From: Luteitalea sp.
GTDB taxonomy: Bacteria; Acidobacteriota; Vicinamibacteria; Vicinamibacterales; Vicinamibacteraceae
Assembly (NCBI GenBank): GCA_009377605.1
Contig: WHTT01000057.1
Location: 1-41,752, forward strand
DNA: 41,752 nt
Direction of reading: 5' to 3'
The translations under genes were made by a program, and so were the position numbers. Under the pieces are notes generated by a model. It searched no databases. It was not told the DNA's origin and saw nothing but the letters and a program-made list of their open reading frames with translations. Shown in pieces: positions 1 through 8,009 of this stretch; position 1 is the stretch's first letter, and each line of letters opens with the position of its first letter.

Positions 1-1
1 C

Positions 2-1143
2 GGAACCGGACCGGCGCTCGCCGGCGTGGTTGCGAAGCCGGGCTCGAGCGATTGGGGTCTTTTCCGTAGCATCAGCCGCGGCGTGCCTGGAACAGCGATG
101 CCGCCGCAGCAGCTATCGGACGAATCGGTCTGGCAGCTCGTCACATACGTGCGATCGCTCACGGCTGCCGAGGCTGCTCCCCGACGTGCCGAGCTCGAGG
201 CGTCGCGACGTGCAACGCCGACGGTGAGCGGCAACCGCCTCCTCCGCACCGACGCGGAGCCAGGCAACTGGCTGACCTACTCCGGTGCATATCACGGCGG
301 GCGACACAGCCGGCTGACGGAGATGACAGCGGGAAACGTGACCCAGTTGAAGCTCGCCTGGGCGGTCCAACTCCCAACACGCGGAGAGAAGTACGCTGGC
401 ATTTTCAGTTCACGCCTCACGACGAGCACGACTGGGGGGCCGCGCAGATTCCGATGTTGGCCGATCTCGACCTGGGAAACGTGAGACGACGTCTCCTGCT
501 CTGGGCCAATCGAAACGCCTTCTACTACGTGCTCGATCGCGAGACGGGCGACTATCTGCACGGGACGCCGTTTGCGAGGCAGAACTGGGCCGTGCGCCTC
601 GATCAAGCTGGGCGTCCGCAGGTACGGCCGGACGCACGGCCAAGCGAGCAAGGCCCCCTCGTGTATCCGGGCGTCACGGGCGGCACCAACTGGTGGTCGC
701 CGTCGTTCAGCCCGGAGACCCGTCTCGTCTATGTGCCGGTGCTCGAGCGCCCGAACCTGTTCTTCCAGGACGACGCGCCATGGGTCCAGGGCGAGCTGTT
801 CCTGGGCGGCGCCACCCAGCAGGTGCCGCACCTGCCGTGGTACAAGGCAGTGCGGGCTCTCGACGCGCTCGATGGTGCGCTGAAGTGGGAGTACCGCTTG
901 CCAGAGGACGACAAGGGCGATATGGGTGGGGTGCTCTCGACCGCCGGAGGCCTGGTCTTCGCCGGCAACAACACGATCTTCTACGCGCTCGACGCCCACA
1001 CGGGCCGCGAGCTCTGGAGCTCGTCGCTCGGCGGGCGGATTATCGCGGCGCCCGTCACCTTCGAGGTCGACGGCCGACAAATGGTCACCATCGCCGCGGG
1101 CCAAACGCTGTTTACGTTCTCCCTACCGGAGCAGCTCCCTTGA
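2..1143 (+). pseudogene. Cytochrome c/PQQ-dependent dehydrogenase, internally deleted and 5'-truncated by the window edge
   Basis: The reading frame enters from the left edge. It begins with the end of a cytochrome c domain (GTGPALAG, then PGTAMPP, whose Met would be the haem ligand). A quinoprotein N-terminus follows (W-x-Y-S-G, NVTQLKLAWAVQLP). This frame stops at 484. From about 397 a second frame encodes the quinoprotein C-terminal half: WHFQFTPHDEHDW, ANRNAFYYVLDRETG, GGTNWWSPSFSP, GVLSTAGGLVFAGNN, IAAGQTLF. In family members roughly 200 residues, several propeller blades, separate LAWxxQLP from WHFQFTPHD. They are absent here and the frame changes at the junction (about 381-397). The ancestral product would be a periplasmic quinoprotein alcohol or sugar dehydrogenase feeding electrons to its own haem. 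As it stands the gene cannot make a complete propeller. A short-read assembly collapse is the alternative explanation. Confidence 0.8.
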
Positions 1144-1268
1144 TCCCTTGATCCCTTGATCCCTTGATCCCTCGATCCCTCGATCCCTCGATCCCTCGAT
1201 CCCTTGATCCCTTGATCCCTCGATCCCTCGATCCCTCGATCCCTTGATCCCTTGATCCCTTGATCCCT
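1141..1268. repeat. Tandem array of 16 octamers (YGATCCCT)
   Basis: Sixteen perfect 8-bp units follow one another without interruption. The only variation is the first base: four T units, four C, two T, three C and three T. The array begins on the TGA stop of the plus-strand quinoprotein remnant and its last base is part of the TAA stop of the minus-strand arylsulfotransferase. It therefore makes up the whole gap between two convergent genes. Each unit holds a GATC site. No hairpin is obvious, so a simple terminator role is not supported. Confidence 0.97.
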
Positions 1269-3049
1269 TAATACTCATACATACTCCTGAGCCGAAGCGT
1301 GCGGTAGGCGGCAATCCCTGCGCGAAGACCGAAGGTGGCGCCACTGCCGGCTCCGAGCTCCGTCAGGTCGCTGAAGCGGGCCTCCACCGATCCCGAGCCG
1401 AAGGCAAAGTTCCCATTCGATAGCTGCTGCGCGCTGCCGAGACGGTCCGAGTAGACGCCCAGGTCTGCGTTGACGCGGAGCGTGGCAATCCCGCGCGCCT
1501 CGTCGAGAGCGTAGACCTGCCCACGGCTATTGCACGATCCCTCGGCGTTGGCGCACCGGGTGTTGCCGTTGTCGTAGACCGCGATCGTCGTGGGGTTGAT
1601 ATAACTCGCGTCGTGCTGGTGGCTGAACCACGGATGTGGATCCTGCGAAACGACCGTGAAATCGCCGTCCTGGCCGAGCCGCCAGATGACGTCGCCCGAG
1701 CCCATGCCGTCGCGGTAGTCCACCTTCACGATCCAGTCCTGATGCCGCATCGAGATGATGAGGTTCCCGTCCGCAGGCGCATAGGCCAGCGAGTTGGAGT
1801 GCAGCCAATCGTGCGCGAACGGTGACGAGGCGGCGCAAGCCGCCCCGTATGCGGCGAGGCAGTTCTCGTTCAACACGGCTGCGCGGCTCGTGTCGAGGTG
1901 ATCGAATGCGTTCCAAGTCCACGCTACTTGCAGATTCGCGTCGAGGGCAATCACCATGTCGGCGAGCATCGGCTGGTCTGGGAGCACGCCGGACCGCTCG
2001 AGCATCCCGAGCACGAGCGTCTGACCGTTGGGGAAGCGGACCGCGTCATGATGCAGGGCACGCACCGCCTCGTCGCCGCGCGCGCGAAGCTGCTCGTTGA
2101 TGCGCGACATCGGTGTCTGACGAATCGTGTTGCCGGCGAGGTCGATCTCCACGAGCACATGGTCCCGCCCATTGCAGCACGCTGCTAACATCAGCATGCT
2201 TCCGCCTGGCACCGGGCGCGTCACGTAGGCAAAGGTTCCTCGAACGGCGAGGCGATCGTAGTACCAGATCAGGCGCCCTGCGAGATCGGTGGCAATTGGG
2301 AAATTGCTGGTCGGCCTGGCCGCGTCGAGGACGGCATGCAAAACGACGGCCTCCCGCGAGCTGGTCTCCAGATCAGGTGGATCCAGGACCTCCATGCCTG
2401 GCATGGTGATCGGCGAACTGCCGGTCGTGAACTGCGTGACCTGGCTCCTGAGCGTCACGAAGCCTTCAGTGACAGCGTGCCGCATCCAATATGTCTGTTG
2501 AGGACGCATCCCGGCAACGTAGAAGCTCAGGCTCCGATCCGCGACGCAGTCCTTGGTGCTCGTGCGCGTCCAGGAGAAGCTGGCCTCCTCGGCGAGCTCC
2601 ACGAACACTCGCTTGCCCTCCGAGCAGGGCGGCACGTTATAGAGCGCAACCAGCGGATGGCTCGTCGTCGTCACAACGGCTCGCGAGCCCGTTGTGCGTG
2701 AGACGATCGTGAACGGTGCCACCCGCTCGACCCGTGTGAGACCAGCTCGGGCCACTACTCTGATTGAGAACACACCTTCGTCGAGCGGTGTCCAGGAGAA
2801 AGCGTTCACATCCTGAAAGTCTCTGACGATGACGTAGTCGCCCGTCTCGTGGGCGATGCTGAACTGGTACTTGCTCGTCGCCGGCGCCGTTGCGCTGGCC
2901 GTCCAGACGATTCTCGTCCCGACGGGTTGATGTGACGGCAGATTGGGACTGAGATCGAGGCTATCGGCGCGCGGCTGACCCGTTACGAGGACTGATACGA
3001 CCGCGACCGCGAACAACAACCGCACCCACCGGAACAGCCACCGAGCCAT
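1268..3049 (-). CDS. Periplasmic aryl-sulfate sulfotransferase family protein
   Basis: The protein has 593 residues. ATG at 3049 was chosen because GGGGGAG precedes it by 4 nt and it gives a typical signal peptide (MARWLFRWVRLLFAVAVV...). The longer frame to 3118 has no such features. The N-terminal third looks like Ig/fibronectin-type beta domains. The rest matches the arylsulfotransferase propeller: HHDAVRFPNGQTLVLG, then DWLHSNSLAY with a downstream SMRHQ, then WFSHQHDASYI and YDNGNTRC. The conserved His and Arg positions correspond to those used by AssT enzymes, which pass sulfate from one phenolic ester to another through a sulfo-histidine without PAPS. Three or more Cys residues in the propeller may form disulfides. 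The natural substrate cannot be told from the sequence. No DsbA/DsbB partner lies nearby. Confidence 0.8.
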   Translation of the reverse strand: MARWLFRWVRLLFAVAVVSVLVTGQPRADSLDLSPNLPSHQPVGTRIVWTASATAPATSKYQFSIAHETGDYVIVRDFQDVNAFSWTPLDEGVFSIRVVARAGLTRVERVAPFTIVSRTTGSRAVVTTTSHPLVALYNVPPCSEGKRVFVELAEEASFSWTRTSTKDCVADRSLSFYVAGMRPQQTYWMRHAVTEGFVTLRSQVTQFTTGSSPITMPGMEVLDPPDLETSSREAVVLHAVLDAARPTSNFPIATDLAGRLIWYYDRLAVRGTFAYVTRPVPGGSMLMLAACCNGRDHVLVEIDLAGNTIRQTPMSRINEQLRARGDEAVRALHHDAVRFPNGQTLVLGMLERSGVLPDQPMLADMVIALDANLQVAWTWNAFDHLDTSRAAVLNENCLAAYGAACAASSPFAHDWLHSNSLAYAPADGNLIISMRHQDWIVKVDYRDGMGSGDVIWRLGQDGDFTVVSQDPHPWFSHQHDASYINPTTIAVYDNGNTRCANAEGSCNSRGQVYALDEARGIATLRVNADLGVYSDRLGSAQQLSNGNFAFGSGSVEARFSDLTELGAGSGATFGLRAGIAAYRTLRLRSMYEY

Positions 3050-3154
3050 AACGCTCCCCCTTTCGGAGTGGGCCTGAACGAACTGATCACGACAGACGCG
3101 CTCCACTGTACACCGCAAACGCGGTAGCCGACGGGACGTCGACTGCGGCTCCGT

Positions 3155-4366
3155 TTAGCTGAACGGTTTGGCGAGCTCGAGCAAGATCACCTGCAGCCGG
3201 ACGTCCTCCCGCTTGGGACCGCGTCCCTGATCCACGCCCATCGTTCCCGCCAAGTAGCGGCCATCCGGGCTGAAATCGGAGGCGGCCACCAGGACGCGCT
3301 TGCCCACGTATTCCGCTGCCTCAGGGTCGTTGAAGCGCGTGAGCCGCTCTGTCCGCTTGCCACTCGAATCCATCATGTAGTACTCGCGTTGCACGGGTTG
3401 AGCGAACCAATCACCACGGGCGCGATCGAATCGATACCGCGAATCGCGGTTTGACATGTAGATAATCTGCCCATTGCGTGCAACCGCGCCATCCTCATCC
3501 CAGGAGCTCGGGGAGTTGGTCAGGTTCACGAAGCGCCCCGATGCTGCCTCCAGCACGTACAGGTCCATGCCATATTCGTGCTGGCCATCCAGATTACCGG
3601 CGACCAAGAGCCGCCGCGAGTCGACGAAGCCCATCGCGGTCACGTAGTTTCCTTCCTCCGGTGTGAAGAGCACGCGCTCATCCCGCAGGCGCGGACGCCC
3701 GGCCTCGACGATGAAGTCGGCAGCCTTGAGCCGCCACTTGCCCCAGTTGTGGTGGCCCCCTTCCGCATAGCGCTCGGTCCACACGAACGTTCGGCCGTCG
3801 AGCCCGAACACGGGGTTGACCGACGCGAAGGACGGCACGCGGTCAGTCAGTCTCCGCTTGATTGGGATATCGGTGAGCTGCCAAAAGTGACGCCCTTTCG
3901 TGCCCGTCGCGTAGAAGTTCGAATACAGGCCGACACCCGGGTCGCCGAGAGGCTTCAGCAGGCGACCGAAGTGGCGAGACGACTCAGACGTGAACACCAC
4001 GAATCGTCCCGACGGATCGAAGCGCGCGTTCCCGTTGTGCCGTTGGTTGATGCCCTCGCGGCCATCGGTGAGGCTGGCAACGATCTCCCCCTGCAGGTTG
4101 CAGATGAATACATCAGCGAAGCCATCTCCCTCATAACGGTCGAAGACCACCAACTTTCCATCTGGCGAGAAGCGCGGTCTGGCCCCGGATTCCTGAAGTA
4201 TGCGGATGGACTTGATGCGTGCGGTTTTCGGGAAGACCTGCGCGCTCGCTGCAGACGGCCAACCGCGGCGCTTACTATGCTGAGTGGCTGAGCTCGTGCG
4301 TTGCTGCGCGACGCCCGCAAGCAGCAGGAAGAGCAGCGTTCGTCGGTCGAGCCGGTAAGTCTCCAA
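3155..4366 (-). CDS. Secreted TolB-like beta-propeller (PD40 repeat) protein
   Basis: The protein has 403 residues. The only plausible start is TTG at 4366; no ATG or GTG start was identified upstream of the conserved part. A basic-hydrophobic N-terminus (DRRTLLFLLLAGVA) looks like a signal peptide. PD40/WD40-like blades follow, recognisable as RFSPDGKLVVFDRYEG, RFDPSGRFVVFTSES, VFGLDGRTFVWTE, ARNGQIIYMSNRDS and DFSPDGRYLAGTMG. These six-bladed TolB-type propellers usually bind other proteins or peptidoglycan-associated partners; no enzymatic residues are evident. The gene is divergent from the 5'-nucleotidase at 4461, with 94 bp between the starts, and lies 105 bp upstream of the sulfotransferase on the same strand. 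The function is not known. Confidence 0.75.
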   Translation of the reverse strand: METYRLDRRTLLFLLLAGVAQQRTSSATQHSKRRGWPSAASAQVFPKTARIKSIRILQESGARPRFSPDGKLVVFDRYEGDGFADVFICNLQGEIVASLTDGREGINQRHNGNARFDPSGRFVVFTSESSRHFGRLLKPLGDPGVGLYSNFYATGTKGRHFWQLTDIPIKRRLTDRVPSFASVNPVFGLDGRTFVWTERYAEGGHHNWGKWRLKAADFIVEAGRPRLRDERVLFTPEEGNYVTAMGFVDSRRLLVAGNLDGQHEYGMDLYVLEAASGRFVNLTNSPSSWDEDGAVARNGQIIYMSNRDSRYRFDRARGDWFAQPVQREYYMMDSSGKRTERLTRFNDPEAAEYVGKRVLVAASDFSPDGRYLAGTMGVDQGRGPKREDVRLQVILLELAKPFS

Positions 4367-4406
4367 TATGGCCCTACATTGTTACTGTACCAGGCCGAGC
4401 CGATGT

Positions 4407-4429
4407 CACCTCGTTATAATCGTGCGGTG
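4407..4429 (+). promoter_or_regulatory. Promoter-like motif with TATAAT, ahead of the 5'-nucleotidase
   Basis: A perfect TATAAT lies at 4415-4420 inside CACC-T-CGT-TATAATC-G-TG-CG-GTG. The same arrangement recurs at 6052-6073 before the HtrA gene. No good -35 box is found 16-18 bp upstream. The site is 41 bp before the ATG at 4461. Confidence 0.4.
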
Positions 4430-4460
4430 TAACCCCGCGGTTCGGTCCTGCAAGCGCATC

Positions 4461-6026
4461 ATGAGGCTCTTCAGCGCGAAGTCACTTATCGCCCTCACGA
4501 CCCTGACACTCCTGCTGGGATCCGCGACTGGTGAAGGCGACGCGGGCAGCACCGGTAAGCCTCCTGAGGCGACCGTCCTCACCCTTCTGCACACGAATGA
4601 CCTTCACGGCAGCATCATCTATCCCGGCGAGCCGCGTGGCATTGCAACGTTGGCGCGGCGGATCCGTAAGGAGATGCCGCACGTCTTGTTGCTGGACAGT
4701 GGCGACATCATCCATGGCACCCCGGCGGAGAAGCTGTTGGAGGGTCGGCCCGTTATTGCCGCAATGAACGCGGCGGGATACGACGCGGCCGCTGCCGGGA
4801 ACCATGAGTTCGACTGGGGACAGCGCATTGCTCGGAATGCGATCGCCGCCGCAGCCTTCCCTATTCTCTCGGCGAACGTCGTCGACGCTGCTTCGGGAGA
4901 GCCCTGGGGCGGCCTCCAACCCTTCATCGTCCAGGAGGCGGGTGGCGTTCGGATCGCGATCTTCGGGCTCACCACTCATCGCACGCCGGAGATCCAGTGG
5001 CCCCGCACCATCGAAGGGATCGACTTCCGCGATGCCATCGAGGCCGCACGCGTGCTGGTCCCGCGACTACGCGAGTTCGAAAGAGCGGACGTGGTCGTCG
5101 CGCTTACGCACCTCGGTGTAGAGACAGATCGGGAGCTGGCAGCGTCTGTGCCAGGTATCGACGTGATCCTGAGTGGTCACTCCCACACGCGACTCGAGCA
5201 GCAGGTGTGGGTGGGCAAGACACTCATCGCCCAGACTGGATCCGCCGCCGGACATCTTGGGCGGATCGACCTGCTGATCAGACGTGATGACAAAGACTCC
5301 GGGGTCATTGCAATCAATGGACAGGGCGGGCGGTGGTGGGGCCGCGACGGCGTGTCGGCTCCGCTGGGGCGGGAGTATCCGACTCAACCCCTGATCGCCT
5401 TGACCGCATCCGAGGAGGACGACCCGGCCGTCAGCGCCGCGTATCACCCGTTTGTCGAGCGGGTCCAGAGACACCTCGACGAGGAGTTGACCAGCGCCCT
5501 CGAGCCGCTTCCGGCCGACGGAGTGGAGCACGAGGAGATCGCGCTCGGCCAGCTGCAAGCCGACGCCGTGCGGGCCTTCACCAACGCGGACATCGGACTG
5601 AGCGCCCTCTACAGCCTGAACCCGTCCGGCCTCTCGCCAGGACCCGTGCGGGTAAGCGATGTCTATGAGCTCTTCGGAGGTTATACGCGCCAGCACCTTG
5701 TCGTGGTCCGCGCTCCAGGCGCTCGCATTACTGAGATGTTGGACGCGGCGAACGACGGCGTCGTCCGTCTTCATCTGTCTGGGGCACAGGTTCGCGACGA
5801 TGTGTTGCACATCGGTGATGCACCGCTCGACGCGAACCAGCGCTACACGGTTGCAAGCGCCGCGCACATCATCCAGGAGCACCTGCTGGGTAAGGAAGGT
5901 GTTGCCGTGATGAGCGACAACCCCGAGGCAGCCGCTATTCGCGACGCCACGATCGCGTACCTGCGCGGGCATCCTCCGCTCGAGAACGTCGTGCGGCCAC
6001 AGCTGACCAGCGTCGCGGTACCGTGA
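4461..6026 (+). CDS. 5'-nucleotidase/2',3'-cyclic phosphodiesterase, UshA family
   Basis: The protein has 521 residues. The ATG at 4461 gives a signal peptide (MRLFSAKSLIALTTLTLLLG); the frame stays open upstream to 4368, but that part lacks signal-peptide character. The metallophosphoesterase motifs appear in order: TLLHTNDLHG (Asp47, His49), LLDSGDIIHGTP, AGNHEFDWG, ALTHLGVETD and LSGHSHT. The C-terminal half is the substrate-specificity domain (GQLQADAVRAFTNADIGL, YELFGGY). UshA-type enzymes hydrolyse nucleotides or UDP-sugars outside the inner membrane to recover nucleoside and phosphate. The stop overlaps the GTG start of the HtrA gene by 3 nt, so the two are probably co-transcribed, although a promoter-like motif also sits at the junction. 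Confidence 0.88.
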   Translation: MRLFSAKSLIALTTLTLLLGSATGEGDAGSTGKPPEATVLTLLHTNDLHGSIIYPGEPRGIATLARRIRKEMPHVLLLDSGDIIHGTPAEKLLEGRPVIAAMNAAGYDAAAAGNHEFDWGQRIARNAIAAAAFPILSANVVDAASGEPWGGLQPFIVQEAGGVRIAIFGLTTHRTPEIQWPRTIEGIDFRDAIEAARVLVPRLREFERADVVVALTHLGVETDRELAASVPGIDVILSGHSHTRLEQQVWVGKTLIAQTGSAAGHLGRIDLLIRRDDKDSGVIAINGQGGRWWGRDGVSAPLGREYPTQPLIALTASEEDDPAVSAAYHPFVERVQRHLDEELTSALEPLPADGVEHEEIALGQLQADAVRAFTNADIGLSALYSLNPSGLSPGPVRVSDVYELFGGYTRQHLVVVRAPGARITEMLDAANDGVVRLHLSGAQVRDDVLHIGDAPLDANQRYTVASAAHIIQEHLLGKEGVAVMSDNPEAAAIRDATIAYLRGHPPLENVVRPQLTSVAVP

Positions 6027-7540
6027 CGACCTCGTCTGCTTGTGACGATATCACCACGTATAATCTTGACGTGTTCTCTTCCACGACTCGGTCCTTCAAG
6101 ATTCCACTTCTGCCGGCAAGCCTCCTGCTCCTGCTGGCGGCTACATCGTCGGCCTCCGCGCAAGAGGCTCCTGCGTCTGGTCCGACGAGTCAATCGACGC
6201 CCCCTTCGTCCCAGGGTGCTTCGCGAAGCTTGCCGCAGATCAGCCAAGGTTTCGGGAAGCTGGTCTCGGCCGTCTCGCCCAGCGTGGTGCAGGTCCTCGC
6301 CACTGGCTACGGCGCCACGCCGGAGCGCGAGGGCGCTTCCGGCGTGGTCTCGACCCAGCGGGCTGGTGGCTCGGGCGTCGTTCTTCACGCCGACGGCTAC
6401 ATCGTGACGAACGCGCATGTCGTGGCCAACGCCCGACGCGTGCGGGTCGTGCTGCCGCCGCCAGCCGCTGCCGGACAGTCGATTGTTCGCCCGACCGGGG
6501 CCATACGCGACGCCACGCTCGTCGGGTTGGACCGCGAGACGGATCTTGCGGTGCTGAAGATCGACGAGAAGGGCTTGTCGCCGTTGCCACTCGCGGACTC
6601 GGACGAGCTCGGCCCTGGACATCTGGTCATGGCGTTCGGCAGTCCCCTCGGCTTGGAGAACTCGGTCACGCTGGGCGTTGTGAGCGCGCTCGGACGACAG
6701 CGGGCGCCAGACGACCCGATGGTGTACGTGCAGACGGATGCCCCGATCAATCCCGGCAGCAGCGGTGGTCCTCTCGTTGACGCCTCAGGGCATGTTGTGG
6801 GCATCAACACGTACATCATCTCGCGGTCGGGCGGGAACGAAGGCGTCGGCTTCGCAGTGCCCAGCAACATCGTTCGTACGGTCTTCGAGCAGTTGCAGAC
6901 GACGGGCCGCGTGCGACGGGGGACGCTGGGCGTGCTCGCTCAAACCATCACGCCCACCATGGCGGCTGGCCTCGGCCTCGAGCAGACAGGCGGCGTCATT
7001 CTCGCGGACGTGGCGCCAGGCGGGCCCGGCGCGGCGGCGCAGCTACAGCCGGGAGATGTCGTGCTCTCACTCGATGGCCGTCCGATGGAGAACGCACGCC
7101 AATTCGACGTGAACCTGTACTCGCATCGCGTCGGCGATCGCGTGACGCTCGAAGTCCAGCGGAAGGGTGCCACGCTTCGGGCGACCGCAGCCATCGCCGA
7201 GCGTCCAGACGACCCCGCCCGGTTTGCCGACCTCGTTCACCCAACCAAGAACCTCATTGCACGCTTGGGCGTTCTGGGTATCGGGATAGATGCCACCGTC
7301 GCCAAGCAGCTTCCACGGCTGCGCGCCCCTGGCGGAGTGCTGGTTGCGGGGCTCCTTGCGGGAACCCCTGGCGAAGGCGGTCTCGAAGCAGGGGATGTGA
7401 TCGTGGCGCTGAACGGAACGCCGGTCGGCAACCTCGCCGACCTTCGTACGAGAGTCGACGCGCTACCTGCGGCAGGCGCATGCGTGCTGCAGGTGCAACG
7501 TGCTCAGGTAATGCTGTACGTCGTGTTGGAGTTGGAGTGA
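6023..7540 (+). CDS. HtrA/DegP-type serine protease with two PDZ domains
   Basis: The protein has 505 residues from the GTG at 6023. A second in-frame GTG at 6071 would give a more ordinary signal-peptide length, with hydrophobic core LPASLLLLLAA and cleavage near SASAQ. The S1C triad is complete: His132 (VTNAHVV), Asp174 (DRETDLAVLKI) and Ser247 (NPGSSGGPL). Two PDZ domains follow at about 285-395 (GVILADVAPGGPGAAAQLQPGD) and 415-500 (GVLVAGLLAGTPGEGGLEAGD). Such proteases degrade or refold damaged envelope proteins. The Ser/Pro/Gln-rich linker at 48-68 is low complexity. The upstream nucleotidase overlaps the start. A TATAAT at 6059-6064 could give a transcript that begins at or very near the GTG at 6071, which would be leaderless. 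Confidence 0.92.
   Translation: MTTSSACDDITTYNLDVFSSTTRSFKIPLLPASLLLLLAATSSASAQEAPASGPTSQSTPPSSQGASRSLPQISQGFGKLVSAVSPSVVQVLATGYGATPEREGASGVVSTQRAGGSGVVLHADGYIVTNAHVVANARRVRVVLPPPAAAGQSIVRPTGAIRDATLVGLDRETDLAVLKIDEKGLSPLPLADSDELGPGHLVMAFGSPLGLENSVTLGVVSALGRQRAPDDPMVYVQTDAPINPGSSGGPLVDASGHVVGINTYIISRSGGNEGVGFAVPSNIVRTVFEQLQTTGRVRRGTLGVLAQTITPTMAAGLGLEQTGGVILADVAPGGPGAAAQLQPGDVVLSLDGRPMENARQFDVNLYSHRVGDRVTLEVQRKGATLRATAAIAERPDDPARFADLVHPTKNLIARLGVLGIGIDATVAKQLPRLRAPGGVLVAGLLAGTPGEGGLEAGDVIVALNGTPVGNLADLRTRVDALPAAGACVLQVQRAQVMLYVVLELE
6052..6073 (+). promoter_or_regulatory. Second copy of the TATAAT-containing motif
   Basis: CACC-A-CGTA-TAATC-T-TG-AC-GTG resembles the motif at 4407-4429 with one base fewer. 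Its terminal GTG is an in-frame alternative start of the HtrA gene. No convincing -35 box was found. Confidence 0.4.
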
Positions 7541-7571
7541 CGCGATCGCTGCGCGCTAGTGGGATCGCGTC

Positions 7572-7601
7572 TTGGTCGCCTGCAGGGCCGTGTGCTATAT
7601 T
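7572..7601 (+). promoter_or_regulatory. Probable promoter of tRNA-Phe
   Basis: TTGGTC (7572-7577), an 18-bp spacer and TATATT (7596-7601) preceded by TGC (an extended -10) lie 16 bp before the tRNA 5' end. Confidence 0.55.
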
Positions 7602-7617
7602 TTTCTTTCTGCCTCGT

Positions 7618-7693
7618 GCCGAGGTAGCTCAGTTGGTAGAGCACGTGACTGAAAATCACGGTGTCGGCAGTTCGATTCTGCCCCTCGGCACCA
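7618..7693 (+). tRNA. tRNA-Phe (GAA)
   Basis: This is a full cloverleaf of 76 nt. The acceptor GCCGAGG pairs with CCTCGGC, followed by discriminator A and an encoded CCA. The D-arm is AGCTCAGTTGGTAGAGC. The anticodon stem CGTGA/TCACG holds loop CTGAAAA, giving anticodon GAA. The T-arm is GGCAG-TTCGATT-CTGCC. There is no intron. Confidence 0.98.
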
Positions 7694-8009
7694 TTTGACT
7701 CCTCCCTTAGTGTTTCGCTCGCATGTTGCCCACACGGGAATGAGCCAATTGGCTTCCAGCGAGTCATCCGTGACAGAGCTTTTACGTGCATCCCGGCAGC
7801 GTTCGTGCGATACTTTTGAAGAGCGCCGAGCCTGGACGCGCTGGGTCAGGTCGAGCGTATCGAGTGACCGTCGCGGCATCCGTTCGATGTCGCGGCTGAC
7901 CGCGCGCGGTGTCGCCCTCATTGGGGCCCAGACGCCCACCAAAACCGCCGCGGTCTCGTTGACTGGCGCGCTGGTCTTCGCCTAGTCATTTCCAGCTTTT
8001 GCCGCACCT
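7694..8009. other. Intergenic stretch without a recognisable gene
   Basis: These 316 bp separate the tRNA from the MFS gene. A 96-codon plus-strand frame fills most of it but has no recognisable domain, ribosome-binding site or signal. No strong hairpin or T-run was seen. Confidence 0.6.

Noticed and set aside
1123-1344. Minus-strand frame encoding repeated GSRDQGIK-type peptide
   Set aside because: It is only the translation of the octamer array, in a different frame from the arylsulfotransferase, and has no start signals.
7618-7693. tRNA-Phe as an attachment site of an integrated element
   Set aside because: No integrase and no repeat of the tRNA 3' end was noticed downstream. The genes nearby look like ordinary chromosomal ones.
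7595-7942. 115-codon minus-strand frame containing CRHRDFQSRALPTELP
   Set aside because: This peptide is the translation of the antisense strand of tRNA-Phe, a well-known false gene call.
7695-7985. 96-codon plus-strand frame after the tRNA
   Set aside because: No ribosome-binding site, domain or signal peptide; probably non-coding.
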